DNA from: Oxytricha trifallax
Taxonomy: Eukaryota > Ciliophora > Spirotrichea > Sporadotrichida > Oxytrichidae
Reading direction: 5' to 3'
Assembly: GCA_000711775.1 (NCBI GenBank)
Contig: ARYC01000132.1
Coordinates: forward strand, 142,419 to 206,418
Length of the DNA: 64,000 nucleotides
Shown in pieces: positions 1 to 10,545 of the stretch. Below the pieces are notes generated by a model that did no database searches, was not told the origin of the DNA, and was given only the letters and a program-made list of their open reading frames with translations. The translations under genes were made by a program, and so were the position numbers. Numbering within the stretch: the first letter of the stretch is position 1; the number at the start of each line of letters is the position of its first letter.

Positions 1-235
1 AACTAATAATTCTTGACATTTCTGTGTTACACAGGTGTCTACATTATTTATTTTCTATGATATTAAGAAGCTTTAAGATGTCATTAAATAAATTCTAATC
101 TTTGTGGATCAAAGACTTAGGATAGAGTAAAATGCTTTTTATTGTTCAAAATGCATCATTTATAGGTAATCTGATTATTTATTTAGTGATATTAATTTTT
201 ATCGATTGATAAAAATGTCATACATTTTAAATTCC

Positions 236-1632
236 TCATTACTAAGGAGCTAAAGTCTTAAGAGAGAGCTCACTTCTCTTTTTAGCTATCAAATCTTAAA
301 CTTAATCTAAGTCATTTGATATTTATAGTAAATCTTGTGAGGTGAATTGCCTGATTTATTTGCCATTTTACCAATATCCATACTATTTCTGGTTAAATTA
401 TGTGATTTATACACCATATCCTTATTGCTTGCCTTATATCCACCATCCCTCAAACTTCTCATTATTAGCAAAATTAAAAATTCCATAACCTTGAAATTTC
501 CCATGCTCAAATTGGCCTTGATAGGAGGACCCATCTGGATAAACCAATCTTCCATGATCGTGTGGCTGATCAAACGAGTCTATAAGTCCCCTATATACAG
601 ACCCATCTTCAAACTTAAAGTTATTAATTTTCTTCTTTGATGAGTGTGTTGGGGCGCTTGTATTCACAGGCTAAATCATATTTATACCAGAAATTTTCAT
701 CAATTAACTATCAATTTTGTGTAGTACATTAAATAAGTCGTCATGGGACTCATGAACATTTAGATTACTAGATCCCTTTTTAAATTGATTTTTATCTCTG
801 TGAGTTGAAGAGTAAGCTTTAAATTCAGTAATGTGAGAGTAGGAGCTTTATTGGCCATGTTTAGTCAAACCAGAACTTGGTGTTAACTATTTATTAATTT
901 TATTCAATTTTTAAATGTATTTGACTCTCACATTAATCATTCTGTACCAGGCTTGTATTTTAATGATGGATTTGATGTATAAATCTGACTACTATAAAGC
1001 CTGCAAAATGTTCGAGAAATTATCTTACTACTTCTTTATTCTTAACCTCTTTTAGAAATAGTAGGGATTTTGATCCTCGTATCGATTAGAATTCAAAATT
1101 CCATTAAACTCCAAATTATTTACTTTTCTTTATTACTGATGCTCTTAGGCTGAAAATTTCCTACCAAAACCAGATTAATCTTTAATAAGATTCTTTGAAA
1201 ATTTGGAGTTTGAGGTGTATTCAGTCGTTAACTTGAATTCTTATTTGATATCTCTTTGAGATTGTTTTCTACTTTGGGTACTCTAATTGGTAATATATAT
1301 GATAAAAAATAGGAACTCTAAGTATTTGCTCTACCATTAATGTTGAACAAACCTTGTTTGTTAGTTTTGTTGTATTTTTGTTTTTGCGACTAACAATCAA
1401 AACTTTCTCGTGTGTATAAGCTACACTCAGTCGACTCTCTTGCTTAACTCTCAGCTCCCTTTCCACTCACTGGAGAAAAATCTGTGGCCTATAATTCTTA
1501 TTTATAGTGAGACTTCTTTTCTATGACTTAATCTCTAGGAGTGGGCAGGCTTTGGATTTTTTAATCATCAAATTCACTTTATTTGTCTCTTCTCATACAG
1601 TCTCCACAGCTCTTACAACCTATGTTACCCAT
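236..1632 (-). CDS. MORN-repeat / IQ-motif protein with a predicted acylated N-terminus
   Basis: The protein starts MGNIGCKSCGDC, a typical N-myristoylation signal (Gly2) followed by cysteines that could be palmitoylated, so membrane attachment is likely. A Ser/Gln-rich linker follows. Around 950-1000 an IQ-like motif (IQAWYRM...R) could bind calmodulin. The C-terminal part (about 660-330) has two or three MORN repeats such as GRLVYPDGSSYQGQFEHGKF and a weaker GYGIFNFANNEKFEGWW. The gene ends at TGA (236-238) after many in-frame TAA/TAG codons. Between about 1400 and 1200 the open frame changes, so at least one short intron or IES lies there; I could not place it. MORN/IQ proteins of this build are common in ciliates, usually cortical or ciliary; that location is inferred from the family. 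Confidence 0.75.
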
Positions 1633-1831
1633 CACAATTTTATTATCTAATTTAAAATGATTAATGTATTTTTACAATTGATTTAGAAGAATTTAAAGCA
1701 AGGAATTTGCTTTTTTAAATTATTGAAGCTTTACCTTATACTAACAATCATTTCATCAATTTATCTAATTAATTGTTTTTACAAATGTTATTTGGAAATG
1801 ATTGAATTTATAAATATAATCAAATTTTAAA

Positions 1832-3061
1832 ATGGTAAGCTGGAAGATTTTTCTGGAAAAAAAGGTAGTCAAAGCATTGTTAACCTATACATTCTTTGGG
1901 CTCATGATCTCTCTTTATGTTTATACTTAATCATCAGGGTTTGACTGCAATCAGCTCGCTAAGGTTGCTAATGACTAAGAAGCTTTAAAGTTGGCCTAGG
2001 AATATATCTAAAATGCAGAAGATCCTAGTCTATTAGTTATTGATGAAGAGTAAGGAGAAATTACAGTGTTCTTGAGTTTTAAATTGGCAAATAGAGATTT
2101 GAATTGCTTAAGCTAAATTAATTTATAGATGCCTTAACATTGGTATGAGAAGAAACTTCTTTGAAACATCTTAATATCTAATCAATGAGTATTTCATTCT
2201 TGATGGTAAAAGATCTGCAAGTAAGTTAAGAGAAAATATCAAAGGAAATGATATTTTTCATTCGAGAATATCGCTTTGTTTTGATACGTGTTCCAAAATA
2301 ATTTGCATTATAAATTTGATTTTAAAACTTTTCTTAATTTTAGAAGCTGAGAGTACAGTGAGAAACGCAGTTGAGCAAGTAAAGAACAAGCAAAACGAAG
2401 TACTCCTAGCTTTAGAAAAGACACCAAAGGGAATCAGCGTAATTGCACCTGCTTTCCAGTGGGCACAAAGTCTGGACTACATTTATCTATCCATTAAATT
2501 TGCCACAAGATTTGATACCCCAGGTTGCCTTGACACTTTTGATGAGAACATCACTATCTCTCCAAGAAATTTCAATCTTACTATTTTCTGCAAGCATGTA
2601 AGCATACAAACAAAAAAAGGCTTGTTTACTTAAATTCAAATTGTTTAGGACAAGAATACAATGAAGTATGAATTAGATCTTGACTTGTTCGATGATATTG
2701 ACGTAGAAGAGAGCAAGTATGAATTGGGATCAGTCGGAAGAATGAGTGTGACTTTGGCTAAGAAGGGAAGACCCAACAGATGGAGAAGACTCTTGCAATA
2801 AACTGAGAAGATGCCAAACATGCAAATTTGGTGGGACCTCCATTAAAAACACGAAGAAACTTTGCTTAATCACACATAATTTGAGACTGATGAGAGCATT
2901 GAGCACTTAATTCACATTGACAACTCTTCTCCAAAGAAGAGCAAAAAGCCCAAGAAAGACAAAAAGAAGAAGTCAAAGAAAGGTAAGTCTTTGAAATGTT
3001 TAATTGATTGTACTTTGTAGATATCTCTGATGCTGCAGCAGAGAAAGCAGAGGAACTTTGA
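1832..3061 (+). CDS. CS-domain (p23/HSP20-like fold) protein with signal anchor
   Basis: The N-terminus has a hydrophobic stretch (LLTYTFFGLMISLYVYT, residues about 17-33), probably a signal peptide or anchor. The middle is a CS-type beta-sandwich: FQWAQSLDYIYLSIKF, then ISPRNFNLTIFCK and a distal GRMSVTLAKKGRPNRWRRLL. The pattern of a Trp near each end with 'K..R..W.RLL' matches CS domains fused to membrane proteins. The tail is Lys-rich and ends AEEL. Introns are visible at about 2220-2342 (GTAAGTTAAG...TTTTAG), 2599-2649 (GTAAGCATAC...TTTAG) and 2983-3020 (GTAAGTC...TTTGTAG). One more junction before 2126 is needed to keep frame. CS proteins are usually HSP90 co-chaperones or lipid-enzyme partners; the exact role is unknown. 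Confidence 0.7.
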
Positions 3062-3203
3062 AGAATTTAGGACAAATTAGATTATTCATGAATTGCATTT
3101 AACTTTATTTAATTCACCTAAATATGCTTTCCAAATTGAATATGCATGATTCATTATTCAAATGAGATTTTTAAAGTTAAATTATAATAATTATAAAATC
3201 AAA

Positions 3204-6200
3204 ATGAATTCCTTAAGAGACACTCTCGCAAAACTTAAAGAGTAGAAGTAAGCTTAAATATCTGCAAAAGGTGGGTCTGGGCAAACCTGGGTGAAGAAAG
3301 GGGACCTTGAGAAAGAAAGATAATAAATTTACATGAATGAGCAGAAGCAAAGAGAAGAGGAGAAGAGACAGAAGTAAGAGTTAAAATTGAAAGAAATTCA
3401 GTAAACTTATTCAAGCCTAGGAGACAGTAAACAATTGAGTGCGAATGGCTTAAATGGGTAGCATAATAAGTTTATATTTCTAGTTAGCATGAAAATATAT
3501 GTTAAGAATATCTCAAAATTTATCATAAAATTTTATATTATTTAAATAAGTTAACAAGAGATTAAATAATGAGAGGGGTGTAAAAGGATCCTACTGAATA
3601 ATTTAACGACACTAAATCTTAGAATCTAATTGAAGAAACTAAAAATGATAAATAAGAAGAGGAATTAATAATTCCATTATCAAAAGAAGAAGTAATGAGT
3701 TAACTAAGACAATTAAAGCAAGCTACTACTTTGTATGGAGAGACTGATAAAAAGAGATATTTGAGATTGCTGGATTGTTAATAACAATTAGCTTCTGGTC
3801 TTCTTTAAATTGATGAAGAAACACTCAAGTCCTCTAAAACAGTGGAATCTGAAGTTGAATAACTCAATTAAATGAAGTATTGCTGGATTTTAATTTAATT
3901 TCCTAATATCTTAGAATTATGAGTATATTAGCAATAGCACTAATACAATAATTAGAGTCTTAAATGGAGGCTAATAAACAGAAGCAATTAGGATTGTAAA
4001 ATTAGTAGCTATTAACTTAAAAGCAACAATAACAACAAAAATTCGGTGGATAAGCAGTTTAAGTAAACAGCATAGACGAGTACATTCAAAACCCCAAAAC
4101 CCCTTAGTGAGGTTTATAAGTGCTTTGATTTGTAGGGTATAGTTGGGGTCTTATTGGTTTTAACAAAATGCAGGTTTTATCATAATTTAATGAATATTTA
4201 ATGAATTTTAGTTTACTTAAATCATACAAATTTTATCTGCTTGCCTTTATTATATCTTTTGAACCTTGATCTCTCAAGAGGGTCAAGTATGTCATCTAAT
4301 GTTTACCGAGGATAGTTAGGAGCTCTCACGATTATCATCTCTACTATACTTTTAATTTCTTAGCAGACATCATCTTACTTTATATGTTTCTGAGCCAAAC
4401 TTATTGATTATTTTTCATGCTTTGTACCAAAGTAAGACATACATTCCATGTCACTTTAATATATTGCTGCTACTGCCCAAACATCCCATTAAACAGAACC
4501 ATTAGTCCAATTCTCTCTTATTGGGAAGTAACCTGGAGTACCAAGTACCTGTGCTAAAGTGACAATCTCCTATCTTAAAGCTCTATTGAAATCGATAACC
4601 ACTACTTCTAAAGGGCAGAGATTTAGCATAACGTTTTCAGGCTTCAAATCTCTATGAACATATCCAAGTTCATGCAACTCCTTAACACCCTGAATCATAT
4701 CTGAGAGTATATCGTTTAAATCATCAGGGTATCTATTGTGATATAGGTAGTCTCTCAGAGTCATCTCAAATTTCTTTAGCCTTAATGCGATGAAACCATA
4801 ACTTAAAATAACACCATTTAGCTTAAGCAAATTCTTGCAGTCTTTTCTTTAGGCCTCTCTAAGTACCATGTATTCAATAGCAAACTCGTTCTAATACTGT
4901 TGGTTCTTAATAAGATAACTGAATGGATACACCTTGTATGCATACTCATCAACTACTATGAGCTTTGCTTTTGCAGGCACGTTTATATTCAAGTAGTTTT
5001 CAATACAAGAGCTGAGATCAACTGCATTTAATGCAGGTATATTCATAGCCTTCGCTTAGAAGCATGCTAAAATTGTATTACCTGCTGGCTGGTTCATCGA
5101 TTCATATCGCTTCTGTCTCTTGAGTCTCTCTTGCTGCTCTCTTTATGACTCAAGAGTATTAGATTTTCTTTTACTGACTAGCATAGTTTTTTAGTCTCTT
5201 AATCTTCAATCAAGAACTCACTGAGGTGATGCTTTTGCATATGCCTTTTAACTTTAGCTGAGTGAGTATATGATTTCATGCATGACGTACACTAATACCT
5301 ACCATCTACCTTTTCATGCTTGAAATAGATCTTGGCTTTGCCAGAATGTACCTCTTTAAGGTGTCTCTTCAAGCTTTGTTCAGTTGAGAAATGATTCTAG
5401 CAGTCTTCACATTAATATGTTTTCATCTTTTCGATTGGTTGCTGTTCTTTTAGCTCCTCAACATAATCAATTTAAGTTTAAACCCCTATCTCTGCACTCT
5501 CCCTCTGGTTTAATACTTCTATGATAAAAACCTCTGCTTCAAATTCAAGAGCTCTTAGCTCTACCTCCCTCTCAACATAAATGATTTCAGGCTTTTTAGT
5601 GGAGCCAAAGTTGAGCATTGATTGACCTGCTCCTAAAAGTGCCGCTCTACGATTTAAGTTGACCGCCATGTTTAAATTCAAATTTAAATTTCTATTATAA
5701 ATAAGCAAAAACCTCACTCGTTATACTAACTTTGTATAGGAGCTGGCACTGCAACTACAATGGTTGATTCTTAGATGTTAGACATCATTTTTATACTTAG
5801 TTTATAACTATAAATTTTCTAATTTTATGCTGAATATTTTTAATTTTGGTACCAACTGAGAATAAATTCAGGTTGGTAATGGTACCAATTAGGTTTTGAA
5901 CCATTTTGGAACTTTTCCATTAAAACCTCATTAGTTTAAAACTAGGTACTAATTAAGTTTTGTACTATTAAATTGGTACCAATTAAAATTAAACGAATTT
6001 AGTACCAGTACTAATTAAATTTAAACAAATTTAGTACTAATTTAATGGAACTAAATTGATAAAAATGGAGCTCAATCACTGCAGTTTGTTACAGCTTCTG
6101 CAAACTTTCTCCACGTATCTTGCAGGGTTGACCTCCTAAAAGATGCCCATATTTAATAGTAAGATTTTAAACAAAAGGATCCAGAAGTCTATAAGTTATA

Positions 6201-8749
6201 ATTTGAAATTCATTAATAGGGAGAGGAACAAAGATGGAATCACTCAATGATCAAATGAAAAGAGTCGAGGCTCAAGAAATGATATCAAGATTCAGAAGTA
6301 AGGAAGATCTCTATCGATACCAAACTTTAAATAGTAAGATAACATGATGACTATTAACATATTATACAGTTGGTTTAATCCTTCCAACGATGGAAGGTAC
6401 CAAAATTTCATTCTTGAAAGCAATACTTTGTGAGGAGAAGAAAGCTTTTAAAATAAAGAGATTAAACTAATAGAAATTCCCAACGACCCTGAGATTTCAG
6501 TCACTAATCTTTATGAGGATGCCATGTAAGATGAGGAAGTGGTAGTTTACCTTCCTACCAAGAAACAACTCTCTAATAAACTCCCAAAGAGGAACTTCTT
6601 CTTGGGTGTTCTTGGTACAATAAAAGAGGATTATCTCAGAGAAATTATTGAAGAAGCACATAAGAAACGATATTCTATTTCTCCTGAAGACTAGAAGAAG
6701 CAAGGCATACTTATAAGCTCAGCTTGGCTAGAGGAACTTAAGAAGCATCCTTATCTTTCAAGTAAGCTTTGACATACAACTTTGAAGGAAAATCTGGCAC
6801 TGGTATATATCTTATGAAAGAGCATGCTAAGGTTCATAGAGAGAGAAAGTCACAGAAAATTCATGAAGTGAGCAAGAGACTTTATAAAGATGTTTAAAAG
6901 CCAGATGAAATGAACATAGATGCAGGAGCTGGCACAAAGAGAAGAAATATGGGCCCAAGCAAGCCATAAGAAGAGGAGAAGAAAGAGAAGCCAAACCCAT
7001 TTATGGGCCAGTTTAATATGTGAATATATTCATTCGTTTAAATCTAAAACTTATTTATAAACATTCATTCTTCCCTCTCTCGCACAAATTGTTGTCTTAT
7101 CTACGCTCACTCTCTTACAGCTGCTTTGAATCAAGTCTACTGTATCGATGGGCAAGTCATGCATAAGATGATACAGCAGAAGCTTCTTGTAGTGAGTCTT
7201 TATTTAACTCCAGTAGAATTCTATTCCATTAAATTAAGGGCTGTAAGGAACGTTGTATACAGGAGTTATGTTTAACTCTTCATAAGCTTTCTTAGACTCC
7301 TTAGTCTTATGAACTGATAGGTTATCAACAAACAGGATGATCTCTTGGTTGCTATACTTCTCTCTGAGCTTATGTAGGAACTCTATATACTACTCTCGCT
7401 TAATAGAGCAAGGGTGAATCACATAACTCTCTAAGCCTGAATCTTCACTTATACCTGATAAAATTGCATGAGTGACTACCTTTACTTTTTAGTCATAAAC
7501 TTCTATGTTATCATAATTCTTGTACCATGACTTATTAATAAAAGTGTTGAACGTAAACACAGCTTCATCTGCATGTACTAACTTGATGTTATTATCAATA
7601 GCTCTCTGCATTTAATCATATATATAGTTTAAATTATTGCTATAAAATGGCACTGTAAAATCAATCACTCTCTTTCTCTGTTGACAGTCTTGAAAGTAAT
7701 ACCATTTCGTCTGACAGCTCGTTAGTCAAGAGGAAAGTGAGCCCAATACTTTAATGTCTTAGAGTCACAGAGATAGTCAATATGGACCTGTGAGAACTTT
7801 TATTTCTTGCAGGATGTTTTCAAGAGCCTGAGTTATAATGTTAAACAGCTAACAAGCAATGATGGCTAACAGTTGAGGCACTCTTGTGTAGGAGTCTTGC
7901 TATGGCTGTATAATTCAACACTGGTTTGACTTAGTCTATATTAATACTTGTACCATACCTAAGCTTAAGCAGTAAATCTAAATATTACTCATCATAAATA
8001 GACCCTAAATTTCGCTAATTTCTATTTCTCATTTTGCAAATTGGCCTAATTTCTGTACTAACCCCAATAAGACCCCAACTATACCCTACAAATCAAAGCA
8101 CTTATAAACCTCACTAAGGGGTTTTGGGGTTTTGATTGGTCTGTACAAAACAGAGGATGAGTTAAAAATTGGCGACAGAAATATCAATGACTTAGTTGAA
8201 ATTAAAGAGAAGAACAATTAAACTTTCAGGAACTATAAGAAATTTGAGAATGCTTGCAAGAGACACCCACCAGAAGAGAAATGCCTAGTCATCTATTTAT
8301 GGTGCAAGAAAATGCTCAAAGCTTGGGAGAATGAGCTACTTGAAAAATCAGAAGATTTTCTGAGAAGTGCTGAGGGAAAGCAAGAAATAAGTACTTAGAA
8401 GCAATGCACTCGTCACTGCAAACCTTTCTTTAAGCAACTTAAAAAGAAGCAAATCAATGATGAAATTATGGATGGCGTGTACCTCATCATTCAGTACACA
8501 TTGATGAAGGAGTATGTGAGAGCTCATGATAAATATTTGGAACTCGCAATTGGAAATGCTCCCTGGCCTATGGGAGTCACTATGGTAGGTATTCACGAGA
8601 GAGCGGGAAGATCTAAGATTTTCTCAAGTTAGGTTGCACATATTCTTAACGATGAAAATCAGAGAAAAACCTTATAAGCTGTAAAAAGATTGCTAACTGT
8701 ATGTCAAAGAATATTTCCAACGGATCCATCTAGATGTGTTACTAATTGA
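3204..8749 (+). CDS. PRP18: Pre-mRNA splicing factor PRP18, germline copy split by a TBE transposon
   Basis: PRP18 acts at the second step of splicing in the U5 snRNP/spliceosome. The N-terminal part (3204-4084) has a charged coiled coil and the splicing factor motif (SFM): LSKEEVMSQLRQLKQATTLYGETDKKRYLRLL spread over 3680-3775. The C-terminal part (8148-8749) is the complete Prp18 domain, with the hallmark stretches MKEYVRAHDKYLELAIGNAP, WPMGVTMVGIHERAGRSKIF, VAHILND and CQRIFPTDPS before TGA. A TBE lies between them. Joining at the pointer GTACA (4080-4084 and 8143-8147) gives the in-frame junction SIDEY|KTEDEL. Introns are likely at about 3460-3568 and 3873-3910. The gene is broken only in the germline; DNA elimination should restore it in the macronucleus. 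Confidence 0.93.
4087..4157 (+). repeat. TBE1 left terminal inverted repeat
   Basis: The 71 bp starting with C4A4 repeats matches the reverse complement of 8064-8134 without visible mismatch; similarity continues weakly for several more bases. Confidence 0.92.
4222..5669 (-). CDS. TBE 57 kDa protein: C2H2 zinc fingers plus kinase-like domain
   Basis: 482 codons, open from ATG to TGA, matching the expected 57 kDa. After an N-terminal region (MAVNLNRRAALLGAGQ...), two C2H2-type fingers lie at about 5230-5430: C-E-D-C...H-L-K-E-V-H and C-T-S-C...H-M-Q-K-H-H. A kinase-like domain follows with the catalytic loop HRDLKPENVMLN and then VIDFNRA where DFG is usual, so the Mg-binding Gly is replaced by Asn. 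An APE-like activation segment (LGTPGYFP) and a DVWAVAAI helix are present. The frame is intact, unlike the transposase of the same copy, which suggests continuing selection or recent insertion. The role of this protein in TBE biology is not established. Confidence 0.88.
5790..6060. promoter_or_regulatory. TBE1 divergent intergenic region with GGTACCAATTA-type repeats
   Basis: This spacer lies between the divergent 57 kDa and 22 kDa genes. It holds at least five degenerate palindromic words related to GGTACCAATTA / TAGTACTAATTA (near 5848, 5880, 5943, 5975, 6000 and 6031). The second TBE has a different repeat in the same place. A bidirectional promoter is inferred from position only. Confidence 0.5.
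6234..7023 (+). CDS. TBE 22 kDa ORF, copy 1 (frameshifted)
   Basis: Same gene as at 63038-63824. It starts MESLNDQMKRVEAQEMISRF, followed by an intron (about 6334-6369, GTAAGAT...ACAG). The first exon then runs into the wrong frame: residues around 6455 need a one-base shift to continue as EIPNDPEISVTNLYEDAM and PTKKQLSNKL. A second frame change is needed near 6770 to reach the C-terminal tail with NIDAGAG and a Lys/Glu-rich end. The function is unknown; the gene is conserved in TBEs. The breaks suggest this copy has decayed, though a short unrecognised intron could explain the second one. Confidence 0.75.
7030..8032 (-). pseudogene. TBE 42 kDa DDE transposase, copy 1, frameshifted
   Basis: The C-terminal catalytic part is open and keeps all three acidic residues of a DDE transposase: Asp in HADEAVF (about 7578), Asp in LFVDNLSVHKT (about 7325) and Glu in PYSPQFNGIEFYW (about 7216). 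The N-terminal part starts MRNRNQRN and carries a helix-turn-helix-like segment (ARLLHKSASTVSHH). Between about 7850 and 7680 the frame is interrupted by TGA codons, and at least two indels are needed to link the halves. I therefore call it a pseudogene; the alternative is assembly error. The family acts by cut-and-paste and has been linked to IES removal. Confidence 0.8.
8064..8134 (-). repeat. TBE1 right terminal inverted repeat
   Basis: Mirror copy of 4087-4157, ending GGGGTTTTGGGGTTTTG next to the ATT target duplication. Confidence 0.92.
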
Positions 8750-8861
8750 ATTAACTTAATTATAATTTAAACAAATTAATTTCTTAATAAACCTTAAGTT
8801 CTAGTGTTTGATTATATTTGAAATTATATAAAATTTTTTTCTCAATTAAGTTTAATTTTTA

Positions 8862-9979
8862 ATGGCAACATTAACTGGCGGTGGAGGTATATTAGGAGCT
8901 ATAAATACAATCTCCGCTATAAAAGAAGGCCGTTCAGTTCGAAAATATCGTATATGTGTTTTAGGGCCCTCATTTGTAGGAAAAACCTCAATTATAAATA
9001 GATTCATAAATAATTCATTCTCAACCTACTATGAACCTACACTACATGCATAAATTTATCGCAGAGCTTTCAATATTCTTGAAGACCAAGATGTAGATCC
9101 TTAATTTGTGGAATTAGAGATAATAGACGTTTTCCCTCATGATCATCCCTTACTGGATAAAGACCCAGATTACAGTGATCTTGCCCGTGAGATGTCAATT
9201 ACCCTGAATGATATAGTTAAGAATAATTTCGGGACAGACGCATCTTCAAAAATTCACGGCTACATGTTCATATATGACGCGAGCAATAAGTTTACTTTCG
9301 ACACACTATCATGTTTAATGGAGACTATTAAAGAAATAGAGAAAAGTGAGCGCAGAGGCAAAAAATCAATGATGTATTAGCCTAAGAAACTTGTAATTGG
9401 AAATAAAAAAGACTTAAAACGAAAGAAATAGGTGCTGGAGAAAAATGACTTGAAAAAGTTGGAAGGTATGAGATATCGAGAGGTAAGTGCTTTGACTAAT
9501 CAAGGAATATAAGAAGCTTTCAAAATTCTGATTGGAGATATAAATAGTTGCAACATACTTCATAAGGAATTTTATGATTTGGAAAAAATGAAAAATCGTG
9601 AATAAGATGAACTCAAAGAAATGGAGGTATGTCTATTATCACGCAGATTTTTTATTCAAATTCTCATATATAATTTAGGAGTATGGAGGTAAAAACATGA
9701 GAAGTAAAAGTTAAGGAGGACTTTTTGGGATGCTTCCTTTCGGTGGCTGTTATGGAGTATTTTAAAATTATAAAAATTAGAGTTATTTTATAGACCAGAG
9801 ACGATGGAACCGATGAAGAAGAATAGTAATATTCAAGTCAAGAAGAATATGATGAAAACGATCCAAAGAACTCTCAAAGAGATACTAAAGGAGGCTTAAA
9901 TTAATCAGGAACAAAGGGCAAGAATAACAATGATAGTGAAAGTGTGAATAATGAAGAGACTAATTGTAATATATATTGA
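8862..9979 (+). CDS. Ras-like small GTPase, atypical switch II, long acidic tail
   Basis: The P-loop GPSFVGKT (G1) begins about residue 36. G4 is NKKDL and G5 is EVSALT, so guanine-nucleotide binding is likely. The usual DxxG of G3 is replaced by DVFPHDHP, so normal GTP hydrolysis is doubtful. There is a roughly 30-residue insertion after it. After the G domain, a charged linker leads to a C-terminal tail rich in Glu, Asn, Ser and Asp, ending CNIY, which is not a good prenylation box. Two introns are likely, about 9627-9680 (GTATGTC...TTTAG) and 9750-9795. Many in-frame TAA/TAG codons confirm the code. Confidence 0.75.
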
Positions 9980-10004
9980 TTAATATAACATTATCCAATA
10001 TCAG

Positions 10005-10424
10005 TATTGTAGGAATACAATCGAAATTGGGAAATTTAATTAAATTAAAATTATTTTATTTCAAAATAGTGGCAGTTTAAGTTGGCCAATTTAAACGATC
10101 TTGTGCTCATTCGATAGAGAATTCAAAATTAGCTGGACTTTATTATTGGCGGTAATATTATATCGCATACCTGCAGCGAGATAACTTGACTTTAATGTGA
10201 GGGTATAATTTAATGAGTTTAGATGAGTTTAATTGAAGTCGAGTTATCTCGCTCCAGGGATGCAATAAAATATTAACGCCGGTAATAAAGTCCAGCTAAT
10301 TTTGAATTCTCTATCGAATGAGACCGAGATTGTTTAAATTGGCCATCTTAAACTGCCAATAAATTTTATTTATTTAAAATTTAATTATAATTAATTTTCC
10401 AAATTCAAATTTATTCCTACAATA
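10005..10424. mobile_element. 420 bp foldback element (MITE), TATTGTAGGAATA ends
   Basis: The left half is nearly the reverse complement of the right half: ends TATTGTAGGAATA / TATTCCTACAATA, then GTTTAAGTTGGCCAATTTAAA and its mirror, GAATTCAAAATTAGCTGGAC and its mirror, and CGAGATAACTTGA and its mirror around a short centre near 10215. There is no long ORF. Ends that start with TA suggest TA-targeting (Tc1/mariner-like) mobility; that is an inference. It sits 25 bp after the GTPase stop. Confidence 0.8.
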
Positions 10425-10545
10425 TAAGAAATTCTTTTAAAATTATGCTTTTTATTTTGATAATTATTACTTTAATCAAAACATATCTTATTGTATTTTC
10501 TGCTTGTTATGTCTTTTACTCATTTTTTATTATTATTTAATAGCT

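Larger units (their letters stand above)
4087..8134 (+). mobile_element. TBE transposon copy 1 (Tc1/mariner-like, telomere-bearing element)
   Basis: This 4048 bp element has inverted ends that begin CAAAACCCCAAAACCCC, the C4A4 telomere repeat of hypotrichs, and the 3 bp target duplication ATT (4084-4086, 8135-8137). It holds the three genes known for TBEs in the known arrangement: 57 kDa zinc finger/kinase (minus), 22 kDa (plus) and 42 kDa transposase (minus). TBE transposases belong to the DDE group and have been implicated in genome rearrangement in Oxytricha (established knowledge). The 57 kDa gene is open throughout; the 22 kDa and 42 kDa genes show frame breaks. Confidence 0.95.
4080..8147 (+). 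other. IES containing a whole TBE (pointer GTACA)
   Basis: The 5 bp direct repeat GTACA flanks the insertion at 4080-4084 and 8143-8147. Deleting 4080-8142 joins the PRP18 frame exactly. The IES is slightly larger than the transposon: it keeps GGTCT to the right of the ATT target duplication, and the left pointer overlaps the A of the left ATT. Pointer and target duplication are therefore different sequences. Confidence 0.88.

Noticed and set aside
4087..4110. C4A4 repeats as real telomeres
   Set aside because: They are internal, occur as inverted ends of a transposon with ATT duplications, and are only two repeats long.
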